Shown here one piece after another: positions 1-8,669 of a DNA stretch of 64,000 nt; position 1 is the stretch's first letter, and each line of letters starts with the position of its first letter. The notes under the pieces were generated by a model. The model saw only the letters and a program-made list of their open reading frames with translations. It ran no database searches and had not been told where the DNA came from. This stretch comes from Tetramitus jugosus (lineage: Eukaryota; Heterolobosea; Eutetramitea; Acrasida; Vahlkampfiidae), in assembly GCA_937625935.1 (NCBI GenBank), contig OW569365.1, positions 62,001-126,000 on the forward strand, in the 5' to 3' direction. A program made the position numbers and the translations under genes.

Positions 1-495
1 AGAAGAACTCTGTCGATAGTTTATCAACTTTTTTCGCCACAAACTCGTTATTTTTGATGCCAACATGAATCGCGTTACAATGACAGACAATGATCTCATT
101 GTCTGACAAACAATTCCTGTGAAATGACCCGAAATACCTTGTTCCTCTGTCGTCTTTGCCAACAGTGCACCAATGGATTGTTTCGGATCGGAGAATAGTT
201 TATAGTAGGACAATTTCTGTGCAGAAGGAGAATGATCAAATATTTCTCTAGTTGGACTGCTACGACTACTTATTGAATCTTTGTGCAGATCCTCATTGTC
301 TTTATCTTCTTCGCTTCTTTCACCCAATTCTTTCATTGCCATCACTTGTCGGAGAATTGTGATGCGATCAATCGGTTGTAAAATGGTGTCAACGATGATC
401 GATGGGATAATTTGGAGTGATGTGACAGTAATTGCGATGGCAAGGTAGGCATTCGCGTTATTGTTTGATTTGTTGGCGATCACTATCACTTCCAT
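1..495 (-). CDS. Divergent mitochondrial-carrier-like protein (C-terminus outside window)
   Basis: This frame is open from an ATG at 495 down to the first base of the window, about 165 codons, so the 3' end is missing. I do not recognise it outright. Residues about 16-45 form a hydrophobic helix that ends in a P-I-D-R motif followed by LRQVM. A later segment (GISGHFTG ... R ... FMLASKI) follows. This order resembles one repeat of the mitochondrial carrier (SLC25) fold: helix, PxD motif, then the GxxG loop helix and a second membrane helix. The basic residue expected after PxD is a Thr here, and an acidic/Ser-rich insert of about 60 residues separates the two halves, so it would be a very divergent member. 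Upstream the frame hits a stop before any other ATG, which fixes the start. It is divergent from COPZ with about 170 bp between the start codons. Confidence 0.45.
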   Translation of the reverse strand, partial: MEVIVIANKSNNNANAYLAIAITVTSLQIIPSIIVDTILQPIDRITILRQVMAMKELGERSEEDKDNEDLHKDSISSRSSPTREIFDHSPSAQKLSYYKLFSDPKQSIGALLAKTTEEQGISGHFTGIVCQTMRSLSVIVTRFMLASKITSLWRKKLINYRQSSS

Positions 496-664
496 CTTGT
501 TATTGTTGTTTACGTATTGTTTTTGTTGTTGTTTGATGGTGAAAATGTTTTGGCTGATTTCCGCTCTTTTTTCCACGATTGTTCAACAAAGAGCCAAAAA
601 TAGAACGACGTACGAAAAAAACAAAAAACACTTGTTCTCTCTTAGCACAACAATATCAATAATC

Positions 665-1367
665 ATGGATCAATTCATTCATCAAATCAGAGGCCTATTC
701 ATATTGGACAATGAAGGAAAGCGTCTCTTTTCAAAAGTTTACAACACCAATGCCACTACGACTACTACTCCTATTGCCCAAGATCACCTAGAAAGAACAT
801 ATTTTGCAAAGACACAAAAATCGCAGAACCACGGTGAAGGTTTGTTTGATTGTTTTTTTGTTCGAACAAAAAGCTCTCACCAATAATAACATGTTGTCTG
901 ACTGACTTTGATCTTTTCATTTTTTGCTTTTACAATGATCATGATGAAAATATTGGTTGAAAAATGGAAAAATAGTGGATATATTTATTATGGATAATCA
1001 AATTTGTGTGTTCAAGCAAGAAGTTGACTTGTTTTTCTATTTGTACGCTGATGCAGCAGAGAATGAACTTGTCATGAGTGAAGTGTTGAGTTCGTTGATT
1101 GATAGCTTACAACTCATTTTCCGCAGTCAATTGGAAAAGAGAACATTTTTGGAAAATTTTGATTTGATTGTGTTGACTGTGGATGAGGCGATCGATGAGG
1201 GGCTCATTATGGAAATTGATGCGCAAACGATTGCACAAAAAGTCGTGAGCACAGAAACTGGGTTGACTAATGCGATTGGTGGAGATGAAGCTGATGCACT
1301 GAATCAAGTGTTCCACAGTGCCAAGGAACAAGTCTCTGAGATTGCAAGCTCTCTATTCTCATTCTAA
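665..1367 (+). CDS. COPZ: Coatomer subunit zeta (COPI coat)
   Basis: Coatomer zeta is the small longin/adaptin-like subunit that pairs with gamma-COP in the COPI coat on Golgi-derived vesicles. Exon 1 is 665-839 and exon 2 is 976-1367, giving 188 residues against about 177 in animals and plants. The intron (840-975) uses GTTTGT..TAG. A second donor six bases earlier (GTGAAG) would remove only two residues. Exon 1 carries the hallmark start of the family, IRGLFILDNEGKRLFSKVY. Exon 2 carries CVFKQEVDLFFYLY, ENELVMSEVL, LEKRTFLENFDLIVLTVDE and the C-terminal AKEQV segment. The ATG at 665 is used because the longin fold begins there; the frame is open further upstream but hydrophobic and unrelated. 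Very sure of identity, fairly sure of the splice sites. Confidence 0.92.
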
Positions 1368-1620
1368 TATAATTAATCGTTAGCGGGAGAGAGAAACCCA
1401 GCAGGTGTTTCTATTCTGCTTTTATTTGTACCACCAAAAGAACTACTATTTGATTTACTTTTTATTAAAATATGTTGACGACGATCATGAGCCATCATGC
1501 TTTTTCACAGTGTGGCTTGGTGGTTGGTCACTTTGTTGTATCGGCATTTGCTAAGTTTGTTTAAGAAACACACTAAGACAGATGAAAAACTTGTATCGTT
1601 CTAAATCTTAATGTTTCATT

Positions 1621-2592
1621 TCACTCGTCATCTGACCCGGCATCTGAATGGTCATTTTCAGAGTAGTTTTCCCATCTTAAGTTTGCTGTTGTAATTGGTG
1701 GATGATTGCCCTTGCTGTCCACATCGTGAGGGAGTTCCTCTAAGAAGGCTTTGTATTCTTCAAGATCCTCCTTCTTGTTCAAGTCTAGAATCTTTCGAGG
1801 TGGGAAAGGCCATCGGATCACATCATAATCGAGTACCTGTGCTCTCTCTCTATCCTGACCAATCACGGAGCCATTGACCAACTTTGAGAATAGTTCAGCG
1901 TGGTTCATTTCTATAAAACGAATAATTTTGCTATGCACTGGATGAGTGATGTTACATACTTCCTTCAACGAGTGAAGAGTTTTATCAAACTCATGTCTGT
2001 GCAAGGCTTCAAGAAGCAGAGTAACGTTGCTAGCATCCGCTGTAAAACATCCAAGAAGTACATATGCACCATCGACCATCTTGGCACAATCTGCTGTGAA
2101 CTTAATGCAATCTCCAAGTGGAATTTCAATTCTTGAGGTAGGCAAAGAGATGAACATTTCCAAATCTTCCAGAGATGTGATGTCCCTCTCCAATGACTTT
2201 CTAACAATTTTCAAGATTTCTTCCTCATCTGTAATTTCTTCATACTTGAACTGGGATTCTTGAGTCCTGGAGCAAATTCTGAGGGACCACTCTTCATGGC
2301 GGTCTAGAGTTTTGAACACTCTCTTCTTTAGCCATTGATTTTGCAAGAAAAGAGACCGCTCATAAAAGGTATCCTCCACAGGGATCACAATGAATTGAGA
2401 TTGAAGTACCAATCTTAGAGCTTTCAAAAAGTTGAAATGAAAACCAAAGTGTGCTTTGAAGAGGGTGGCATTTGGCTTTTGTGCTCTGGTCATAGATAGC
2501 CTGGTCCTTACGATATCTATGAAGTTGTTGACTAGATCCTTAAAAGATGCTGAACGCCTATCTAAGGGCTCCACCTCAACCACAACTCTCAT
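1621..2592 (-). CDS. Hypothetical protein, 323 residues
   Basis: An intronless reading frame starting with ATG at 2592. I do not recognise a family. The protein is mixed alpha/beta in composition without signal peptide, membrane segment or long low-complexity runs, and so looks like a folded cytosolic protein. Visible features are a Trp/Arg/Phe-rich patch (FLQNQWLKKRVFK), a central block with LGDCIKFTADCAKMVDGAYVL, a short RWPFPPRKI motif near residue 267 and an acidic Ser/Asp tail ending SDDE. It converges on COPZ (254 bp gap) and is divergent from the phytochelatin synthase gene. Coding is supported by length, amino-acid composition and the absence of repeats; the function is unknown. Confidence 0.75.
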   Translation of the reverse strand: MRVVVEVEPLDRRSASFKDLVNNFIDIVRTRLSMTRAQKPNATLFKAHFGFHFNFLKALRLVLQSQFIVIPVEDTFYERSLFLQNQWLKKRVFKTLDRHEEWSLRICSRTQESQFKYEEITDEEEILKIVRKSLERDITSLEDLEMFISLPTSRIEIPLGDCIKFTADCAKMVDGAYVLLGCFTADASNVTLLLEALHRHEFDKTLHSLKEVCNITHPVHSKIIRFIEMNHAELFSKLVNGSVIGQDRERAQVLDYDVIRWPFPPRKILDLNKKEDLEEYKAFLEELPHDVDSKGNHPPITTANLRWENYSENDHSDAGSDDE

Positions 2593-3127
2593 ACTCCTCT
2601 GAACAAAGTTGAGAAGTAATTTCGATCAATTTTAAGATTGTTTATCTTGCCCTTTTACGGGAAAAGTTCGAAAGAAAGGTTTGGACGGTTGTTTGAGCGC
2701 CGCTCATGTTATATTCTCTCGACCAAATTGTACTTGAAATGTTCGTCAATTGTATCGAACAGTAGAGACGTGCAACTCAACCCGATGAAGTGTCCTCACA
2801 TGCTGTCTCCCGAACTCACCTCATTGCTCAACTCCTTGTTTCTTATGATGGCTGTATCATTGTCGCCTGAACTTCTCTTCTGGCACCGTTTCAAAATATC
2901 AAACAAGGTGAATTGTGAGAGACGAAGAACAACCATGCCTGATCAAAGTTTTGGACATTTGCGGAGTCCGGAAAGAATTCCCAATCAGAAGCTGCATCCA
3001 GGATAAACTTTTTTTCTCTTTACCCAGAAAATCACTTTCCACAAATACAAGAAAAACGACATCAAAAACCTGCAATCGCAATCGCAATAGAGAGAGAGAC
3101 ACACCATCGATCAACACCCAACAAGAC
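2593..3127. promoter_or_regulatory. Divergent intergenic region
   Basis: This 535 bp lies between two start codons on opposite strands (hypothetical gene at 2592 and phytochelatin synthase at 3128) and should hold both promoters. The right half, from about 3010, is rich in A and C, like the leaders in front of other genes here. A frame continuous with the downstream gene is open back to 2915, but it has no ATG before 3128. I see no recognisable RNA gene or repeat. Confidence 0.4.
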
Positions 3128-5116
3128 ATGCACTGCCTCAGGCGAACAACAACAACTCAATCACACACAAAACATGTGTTTCAACAACATCATCATCATC
3201 ATCATCACTCTATTGATCCTCATCATCATGACATGAACAATCATCATTCTTCTCACAAGATCCATTCTTCTCCTCACTATCCACTCTCTTGTCATAGCTT
3301 TGCTCGTTACATTCACCAGCATCACCATCACCAACACTCTCATCTCTATCATCAAAAAAACACGACAACAATCACATCAATATCATCAATAACAACAACA
3401 ATACCAAACACCACTTCTAGAATAAAATCATCATCATTCACTAATAAACGAAGCATAGTTCACATGACAACATTTTACAAGCGAAAATTACCCAACAAAC
3501 TGATTGCATTCAGCAGTACGAGAGGCAAGGAAATTTTTAGAGAGGCTCTCTCACAAGGAACAATGGAAAATTTTTTTACCTTGTCGGAGAATCTTCAGAT
3601 ACAGAGTGAACCGGCGTATTGTGGATTGGGAACGTTGACCATGGTGTTGAACAGTTTACAGATTGATCCTGGTAGGAATTGGAAGGGTGTTTGGAGATGG
3701 TTCAGTGAAGAAATGTTTGATTGTTGTACGAGTTTGGCCACGATTCAGAAAAATGGATTGACGTTGGATCAGTTTTGGTGTTTGAGCAAGTGTAATGGTG
3801 CGGATTCGATATTGGTCAGACCGCATAAACAATTGGATCATCATGACAGCACCATGACTACTACTACTACTATGAGGGATAATACAATGGGTAGTGTTGA
3901 TGTTGGTAGTGGTGGTAGTGGTGTAGGTGTGGGTGTCGGTATAGGTGAAGATGAGTTTAGACAATTGGTCAAGAGAGCGACAGCATTCAAGTCATCAAAT
4001 CATAGTGTTGCTCATGCGAACAGTGGTGAATCACATGTAAAGTGCAGTGTCACTTGTGGATGTGGTCATTGTGGAAATGAGTGCACAGTGGATCAGAACA
4101 CGTTTTATCTGGTGGTGAATTTTGATCGAAAAGTGTTGGAACAGACGGGTGATGGTCATTTTTCAGTGATTGCCGGTTATCATGAGAGATCTGACATGGT
4201 GTTACTGTTGGAGACTGCGAGATTCAAATATCCATCCTATTGGGTGCCGTTGAGTGATTTGTGGAAAGCAATGGACAGTGTGGATTCAACGAGCGGTGAA
4301 ACGAGAGGTTATTTGATTGTGAGACAAGCTGCTGAAAACAATAGTTTGCTGTACACGATATTCCTGAATCATAAGGTGTCATGGAGACAATTTTCATTGC
4401 TGTTCAGTACACAAATCGTGCCCAATATACTGTTGAGTGATAAGAATCAAAAGAGTGACGGATTGAAGAATTTGCAGGATTTGTTAACATTGTTGATTGC
4501 TCGTTTACCGAATGAGATGGAGAGTGTTTTGCTCGAGTACTGTAGAACGTTGATGCTTGAAAGTATCATGTGTATGGATCATAAGACTGATCTGCCTGGT
4601 TTGTTGAATGATTTGAGACAGACGCCACTGTTTCCATTGGTACAGAATGCGTTCAAGGATGCACTTGAAATCAGACGGAGCGAAGGATCGACGACAGTTG
4701 ATTCGTTACATGCTGTTAACAATGATGCAACGACCACTACAACAAGCAATTCACTAGCTAATGACAATGATCAATGTACGATTCAATTCAAATCGATTTT
4801 TGATGCTCCTAGGTGTCCAGAGCTAATTGTATTGCTGTTGATGACTTGTCCTATTGATTGTTTGTCCTCTATTGTGCCTGGTCACATTTGGAAGGACATG
4901 CATGATCATTACAGAGATTTGGATCACTCTGTCACGTCAGTGAAACTTCGAGAAGAGATTGAAAAGATGAGAAAGTTGATACAAACACTGTGTTCCATGA
5001 AGACAAAGCCGGCAGGCAATGCAATCGCTGCAGGAATCCTTTCCCAGTGTTCCAACACTCAATGCTTGAAACGGTGTCACTCCTCGACAGGTGACGATCA
5101 CCTCGTCATCAACTAA
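3128..5116 (+). CDS. PCS: Phytochelatin synthase (glutathione gamma-glutamylcysteinyltransferase)
   Basis: The enzyme makes phytochelatins from glutathione for binding Cd and other metals. From the ATG at 3128 the protein has 662 residues. The family core starts at residue 113 (ATG 3464: MTTFYKRKLPNKLIAFSS), so 3464 is an alternative start giving 550 residues, nearer the usual size. Residues 1-112 are His-rich (runs of 4-7 His). Catalytic Cys165 sits in SEPAYCGLGT and His344 in GDGHFSVIAGY. The third member of the triad, Asp in plant enzymes (LDVARFKYP context), is Glu362 here (LLETARFKYP; codon GAG at 4211-4213). Between the Cys and His lies an added Gly/Ser-rich loop with five Cys (CSVTCGCGHCGNEC) and, before it, a Thr run. 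The C-terminal half is not Cys-rich. Identity is secure; the start is not. Confidence 0.9.
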   Translation: MHCLRRTTTTQSHTKHVFQQHHHHHHHSIDPHHHDMNNHHSSHKIHSSPHYPLSCHSFARYIHQHHHHQHSHLYHQKNTTTITSISSITTTIPNTTSRIKSSSFTNKRSIVHMTTFYKRKLPNKLIAFSSTRGKEIFREALSQGTMENFFTLSENLQIQSEPAYCGLGTLTMVLNSLQIDPGRNWKGVWRWFSEEMFDCCTSLATIQKNGLTLDQFWCLSKCNGADSILVRPHKQLDHHDSTMTTTTTMRDNTMGSVDVGSGGSGVGVGVGIGEDEFRQLVKRATAFKSSNHSVAHANSGESHVKCSVTCGCGHCGNECTVDQNTFYLVVNFDRKVLEQTGDGHFSVIAGYHERSDMVLLLETARFKYPSYWVPLSDLWKAMDSVDSTSGETRGYLIVRQAAENNSLLYTIFLNHKVSWRQFSLLFSTQIVPNILLSDKNQKSDGLKNLQDLLTLLIARLPNEMESVLLEYCRTLMLESIMCMDHKTDLPGLLNDLRQTPLFPLVQNAFKDALEIRRSEGSTTVDSLHAVNNDATTTTTSNSLANDNDQCTIQFKSIFDAPRCPELIVLLLMTCPIDCLSSIVPGHIWKDMHDHYRDLDHSVTSVKLREEIEKMRKLIQTLCSMKTKPAGNAIAAGILSQCSNTQCLKRCHSSTGDDHLVIN

Positions 5117-5274
5117 CTCTCTTCTCGCTCCCTCACATTCCCTCACTCCTCCTTCATAAATTATCTTCACACAGCCTCATCTGCTGCAATTTTCCCGAAT
5201 CTGTCCAGATAAATGTCCCACAAAAACATTGAAAAACATTGAAAAACACCAACAACAACAACAACAACAAATCA

Positions 5275-7272
5275 ATGGTGATCCATATTCAAGAATCTTC
5301 TTCTTCGTCTGTCAATCCTCCCCCAATCATCAAAACCAAATGTCTTCGGTCCTTTCACAATGGACCTCACATGCGGCTCATGGCTCATCACACCACCATT
5401 ACCACTACTACCACCACTACTACTACAACAAAAACAACTAATACTGGTAGCACTCATAGTGATCGTACAAGTAGTAGTGAAGAACAAGAAGAATCTTATT
5501 TCACCAATCATACTCTTGAACAAAAAAGACTCATTGTTTATCGAATCGAACAAGACCAATATACTACGAATAATACGAATAATACGAATAATAGTAATAG
5601 GAATGGTGATGACAGTGATCATGGTGATACGATGCCAGTTGAAAATAACAATAATAATAATAATAATAATCAGAACAGTTGTCTTGTGATTGATCATGTG
5701 GAACACTTTGCTTTTATTTCATGTTCTGATTCATTGATCAATCCATCTGTGATTCTCGCTTGTTGCATTTCCTCAGGATGCAACAATAGTGAAAGTGAGG
5801 ATGATGATGATGATGATGATTATTGTAAAATTGTCTTTTACAAGTATCGTCATTCTTTCAATCAAGGATATGAGTGGAAACAATTGAAAATTTCAAGTAT
5901 GAGCTTTACTCGTGATATAAATCGATTCTTGGACACGAATCAACAAGTACAGCAACAAGAGCTTGAAGCTGTTTCGTCTTCTTCATCTTCTTCACCTACT
6001 GCACCATTGGCGTACACTACACTCAAAAATATGAACGAGTGTAAAATGAAGCTCAATGCTGCCAGTCAGTGCCTCTTGTCTGCGACTCTAGACTTTTTTT
6101 GTCTGTATGTCAAGAATACGCAATCCATTTATGTTTGGTCAGTTCACAAGAGTAAGTATGATGAAAATGAAAGTGACAGTGATAAAAATAATAATGATGA
6201 AGATGAAGGTGATAGTTGTATTGATGTATCACTTGTGATGCAACTCGATATCTTTGCTAGCGTGTACAGTATTTGTATGTCATGGACACACATTATCGTG
6301 GGAAAAATCAACTCTATACAAATCTATAATTGGAGAGCTCTGCACAAGCTGAATGAGCGGAAAATACAGAACAGTAGCAGTCTAAAGAGTGGCGCGAAAG
6401 CTCAACCATCTAGTTTGGTGGGAAACAGGAAACCAACAACTTGTGTGAGTGGTGGCCATAGTAGCAGTAGTTGCTCAGTGGTATCGTCAGAGACCAATGA
6501 ACGAATGGGAAGAGCCATCTATCTGCCTAAAATTACAAAAGTTACAACAAGAGAAGCAAAAGTTAACGAAGCAATAGCAATTCAAGTTCCACAATCGACT
6601 GCAAGTACCAAGGCCTTGGAGATTTCTAGTCTTACGTCTCAAGTGAACGATCCTCCATCAAAGTTGGCCTCTGCTGTCCCTTCTGCGTCAAAGTCAAGCA
6701 CCAAGAAGAGAAAATCAAAGAAATCGAGTACTGCTGACGAGTCAAAGTCTGGAGATGAAGTCATTAAGGCTACTATCAGTCAACAAACCAATGAGACAAT
6801 CATTGAGATTGAAGCACTGTCCAATAGCAAGATTCTGATGCTATCGAATCTAGGAAACTTTTTTGCCCTGAATTGCTTGATGCCATTTGAGCGTGATGTC
6901 CTCATTCAACTCAATTGTCATGTTCAAGGAATCGGTTCATTGGCTAGCAATGGTAGTAGCAGTCGCGCCAGTGGTAATAGTAAACCAATTACTATGAATC
7001 ACTTTTGCTCCTATTTGGATCAATCAGATCTCATTGATAACAACGGAACAACAGCGATTGTCATCAATGAGTCAACGATTGCTCTAACAAGAATGAAGAA
7101 TGTTTTTGAGTCCATGGATCAACACAGTTCAGAGAATATTGAACTGTTGCCACACACTGTGATACATCATTCGGAACCAATCAGAGCTCTCACATTCCTC
7201 ACATCAGACAACTTGTTCCTCTGTTCAGGAGACAACAATCACATGTCCATGTCCCTTTATAATATGCAATAG
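5275..7272 (+). CDS. Low-complexity protein with WD/propeller-like segments
   Basis: An intronless frame of 665 residues starting at the first in-frame ATG. No family is recognised with confidence. The N-terminal third is dominated by Thr, Asn and Ser runs plus an acidic Asp run near residue 183. Conserved-looking patches lie in between: a hydrophobic beta-rich stretch around residues 345-370 (DIFASVYSICMSWTHIIVGKINSIQIYNW), which reads like a propeller blade, and the extreme C-terminus (HSEPIRALTFL ... SGDNNHMSMSLYNMQ), which reads like the last strand set of a WD40 blade. The middle carries Lys-rich STKKRKSKK, a possible nuclear signal. It may be a divergent WD-repeat protein broken up by inserts. 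An overlapping alternative frame near the start reflects only the CAA repeats. Confidence 0.7.
   Translation: MVIHIQESSSSSVNPPPIIKTKCLRSFHNGPHMRLMAHHTTITTTTTTTTTTKTTNTGSTHSDRTSSSEEQEESYFTNHTLEQKRLIVYRIEQDQYTTNNTNNTNNSNRNGDDSDHGDTMPVENNNNNNNNNQNSCLVIDHVEHFAFISCSDSLINPSVILACCISSGCNNSESEDDDDDDDYCKIVFYKYRHSFNQGYEWKQLKISSMSFTRDINRFLDTNQQVQQQELEAVSSSSSSSPTAPLAYTTLKNMNECKMKLNAASQCLLSATLDFFCLYVKNTQSIYVWSVHKSKYDENESDSDKNNNDEDEGDSCIDVSLVMQLDIFASVYSICMSWTHIIVGKINSIQIYNWRALHKLNERKIQNSSSLKSGAKAQPSSLVGNRKPTTCVSGGHSSSSCSVVSSETNERMGRAIYLPKITKVTTREAKVNEAIAIQVPQSTASTKALEISSLTSQVNDPPSKLASAVPSASKSSTKKRKSKKSSTADESKSGDEVIKATISQQTNETIIEIEALSNSKILMLSNLGNFFALNCLMPFERDVLIQLNCHVQGIGSLASNGSSSRASGNSKPITMNHFCSYLDQSDLIDNNGTTAIVINESTIALTRMKNVFESMDQHSSENIELLPHTVIHHSEPIRALTFLTSDNLFLCSGDNNHMSMSLYNMQ
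5646..5671 (+). repeat. (AAT/AAC)n trinucleotide run encoding poly-Asn
   Basis: An in-frame run of AAT/AAC codons inside the propeller-like gene, giving an Asn homopolymer. A shorter GAT run at about 5804-5821 in the same gene encodes poly-Asp. Trinucleotide periodicity keeps the frame open. Confidence 0.8.
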
Positions 7273-7659
7273 ATCACGAAAGACGAAGATGAGGCTTACA
7301 GAATACTGTAATTTTTTAAACGTCGCGGAGACATCTTTAATTTTAAAATGGTGAAATCTGGCTACGATGATGGTTGTATAAATTTACACTCTGGATCAAC
7401 CACGATCCCCATAAAGAGCAATAGCGGAACACCTTGCATTTTTTTTGGAACAAACAACACAGAGATGGATTCAGATGCATAAATTTTCTCTCGAAATATT
7501 GAGCCACTTATAGCCAACAGGTTGTTGCATGGAACTGATCTGTGTTGTGATGATGAAAATCTGAAGAGGTTGATCGCCAGTTGACTATTCCCTCTCTCCT
7601 CCTTCAGAAAACAATACAACATACTAAAAAAAATTTTCTCTTGTATTCCCAACAGACTT
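7273..7659. other. Intergenic region, no supported gene
   Basis: This 387 bp lies between the propeller-like gene and the RBR ligase gene, both on the + strand, and probably contains the 3' end of one and the promoter of the other. On the minus strand an ATG at 7622 opens a frame of about 86 codons ending at 7362. Its composition is plausible but I recognise nothing in it and do not call it. Confidence 0.5.
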
Positions 7660-8436
7660 ATGGAATTGAACATGACATCTTCAACTGATACACAAATACA
7701 AACGACTATCGTCGATGAGAAATCTATTATCGATGAATTCACACCTACTCGCTCCAGAGAAACAACCGGTTGTGTGGGTGTTCTGGATGAAATAACACAT
7801 GAGGGCTTGGCACTGTGTGCAATTAACACGGACGACCAAGATATTGTGGATTCCATCGAACAAGCTTCGGTTGACAATCCATTACAAACAGCAACCACAA
7901 TAACCATTCAAACTCCCACGTATCATATAATTGAATGCAAAATTTGTTTCGAATCAGAAAACACAAAATGTCACTTGTGCATTTGTGAGAATAGTACAGG
8001 ACTGTGTGAGACTTGTGCCAATCAATATCTAAAGTCAAAAATTGAGAACAGCGAATATCCAATCAAATGCCCGTTCCCAGAATGCAGGAGACTGATACCG
8101 GATGCAACCATAGAGCATAATTTGGATGATTACCTCAAGAAGGTGTTTGTTGACTTGCAAGCAAAGGCGACTATTGAACTCTGTCCAAAGTGTCAGGAAC
8201 CAAAGCATCGGGGACTATGCACCAAGAACAACAAGCGATTTGTAAAGTCGGTTAGAAAGAACGGATACAAATGTTGTCCCAAGTGTTATCGGTGGATCGA
8301 GAAGAATGGTGGTTGCAACCACATGACCTGTGTCTGTGGTAACTCATTTTGCTACGTGTGTGGCGATCAGAGCTGCAGGTGTCATCTTAAACTAGCGGTT
8401 GTATCACGGATGAGAAGGAGATGTACGATCATGTAA
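7660..8436 (+). CDS. Compact RBR-type E3 ubiquitin ligase with C-terminal CaaX box
   Basis: A 258-residue RING-between-RING protein, which would pass ubiquitin through a catalytic Cys in RING2. Residues 1-88 are unrecognised. RING1 spans about 93-142 (CKICFE ... CPFPEC). RING2 spans about 205-242 and contains CPKC, then IEKNGGCNHMTC, then FCYVC. Cys219 in GGCNHM is the expected catalytic Cys. The in-between region is very short: only about 60 residues separate the last RING1 Cys from RING2, with CPKC (175-178) and a single Cys187, so a normal IBR zinc site set is missing or reduced. The protein ends RMRRRCTIM, a basic patch followed by a textbook CaaX sequence with a terminal Met, predicting farnesylation and membrane attachment. 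The start ATG at 7660 is the first in frame. Family assignment is secure; substrate unknown. Confidence 0.88.
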   Translation: MELNMTSSTDTQIQTTIVDEKSIIDEFTPTRSRETTGCVGVLDEITHEGLALCAINTDDQDIVDSIEQASVDNPLQTATTITIQTPTYHIIECKICFESENTKCHLCICENSTGLCETCANQYLKSKIENSEYPIKCPFPECRRLIPDATIEHNLDDYLKKVFVDLQAKATIELCPKCQEPKHRGLCTKNNKRFVKSVRKNGYKCCPKCYRWIEKNGGCNHMTCVCGNSFCYVCGDQSCRCHLKLAVVSRMRRRCTIM

Positions 8437-8669
8437 TCACACGTCAAAAAAAAGAGTTTTCTGAGCTCAAAGCAACAATTGTTGAATAAACTCGTTGTTT
8501 TTGTTCCGAGTCCCAAACCGTGTACAATTAAATATATCAATTTTATCAACATGATGTTACAAATAGCTATGTATGTATGGCAGTCGCTTCCATCAGAGCG
8601 CACGAACAATCATCGTTGCCCAGATTTGTGACCGACTCACTAACTGACCTGGTCAATTGCACATGACAA

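Noticed and set aside
3161..3355. Met/Val-rich minus-strand frame opposite the His-rich region
   Set aside because: Its composition is the direct antisense of CAT/CAC repeats.
7362..7907. Minus-strand open frame of 181 codons overlapping the RBR gene
   Set aside because: It begins without ATG and half of it is the antisense of the RBR N-terminus; the rest has no recognisable motif.
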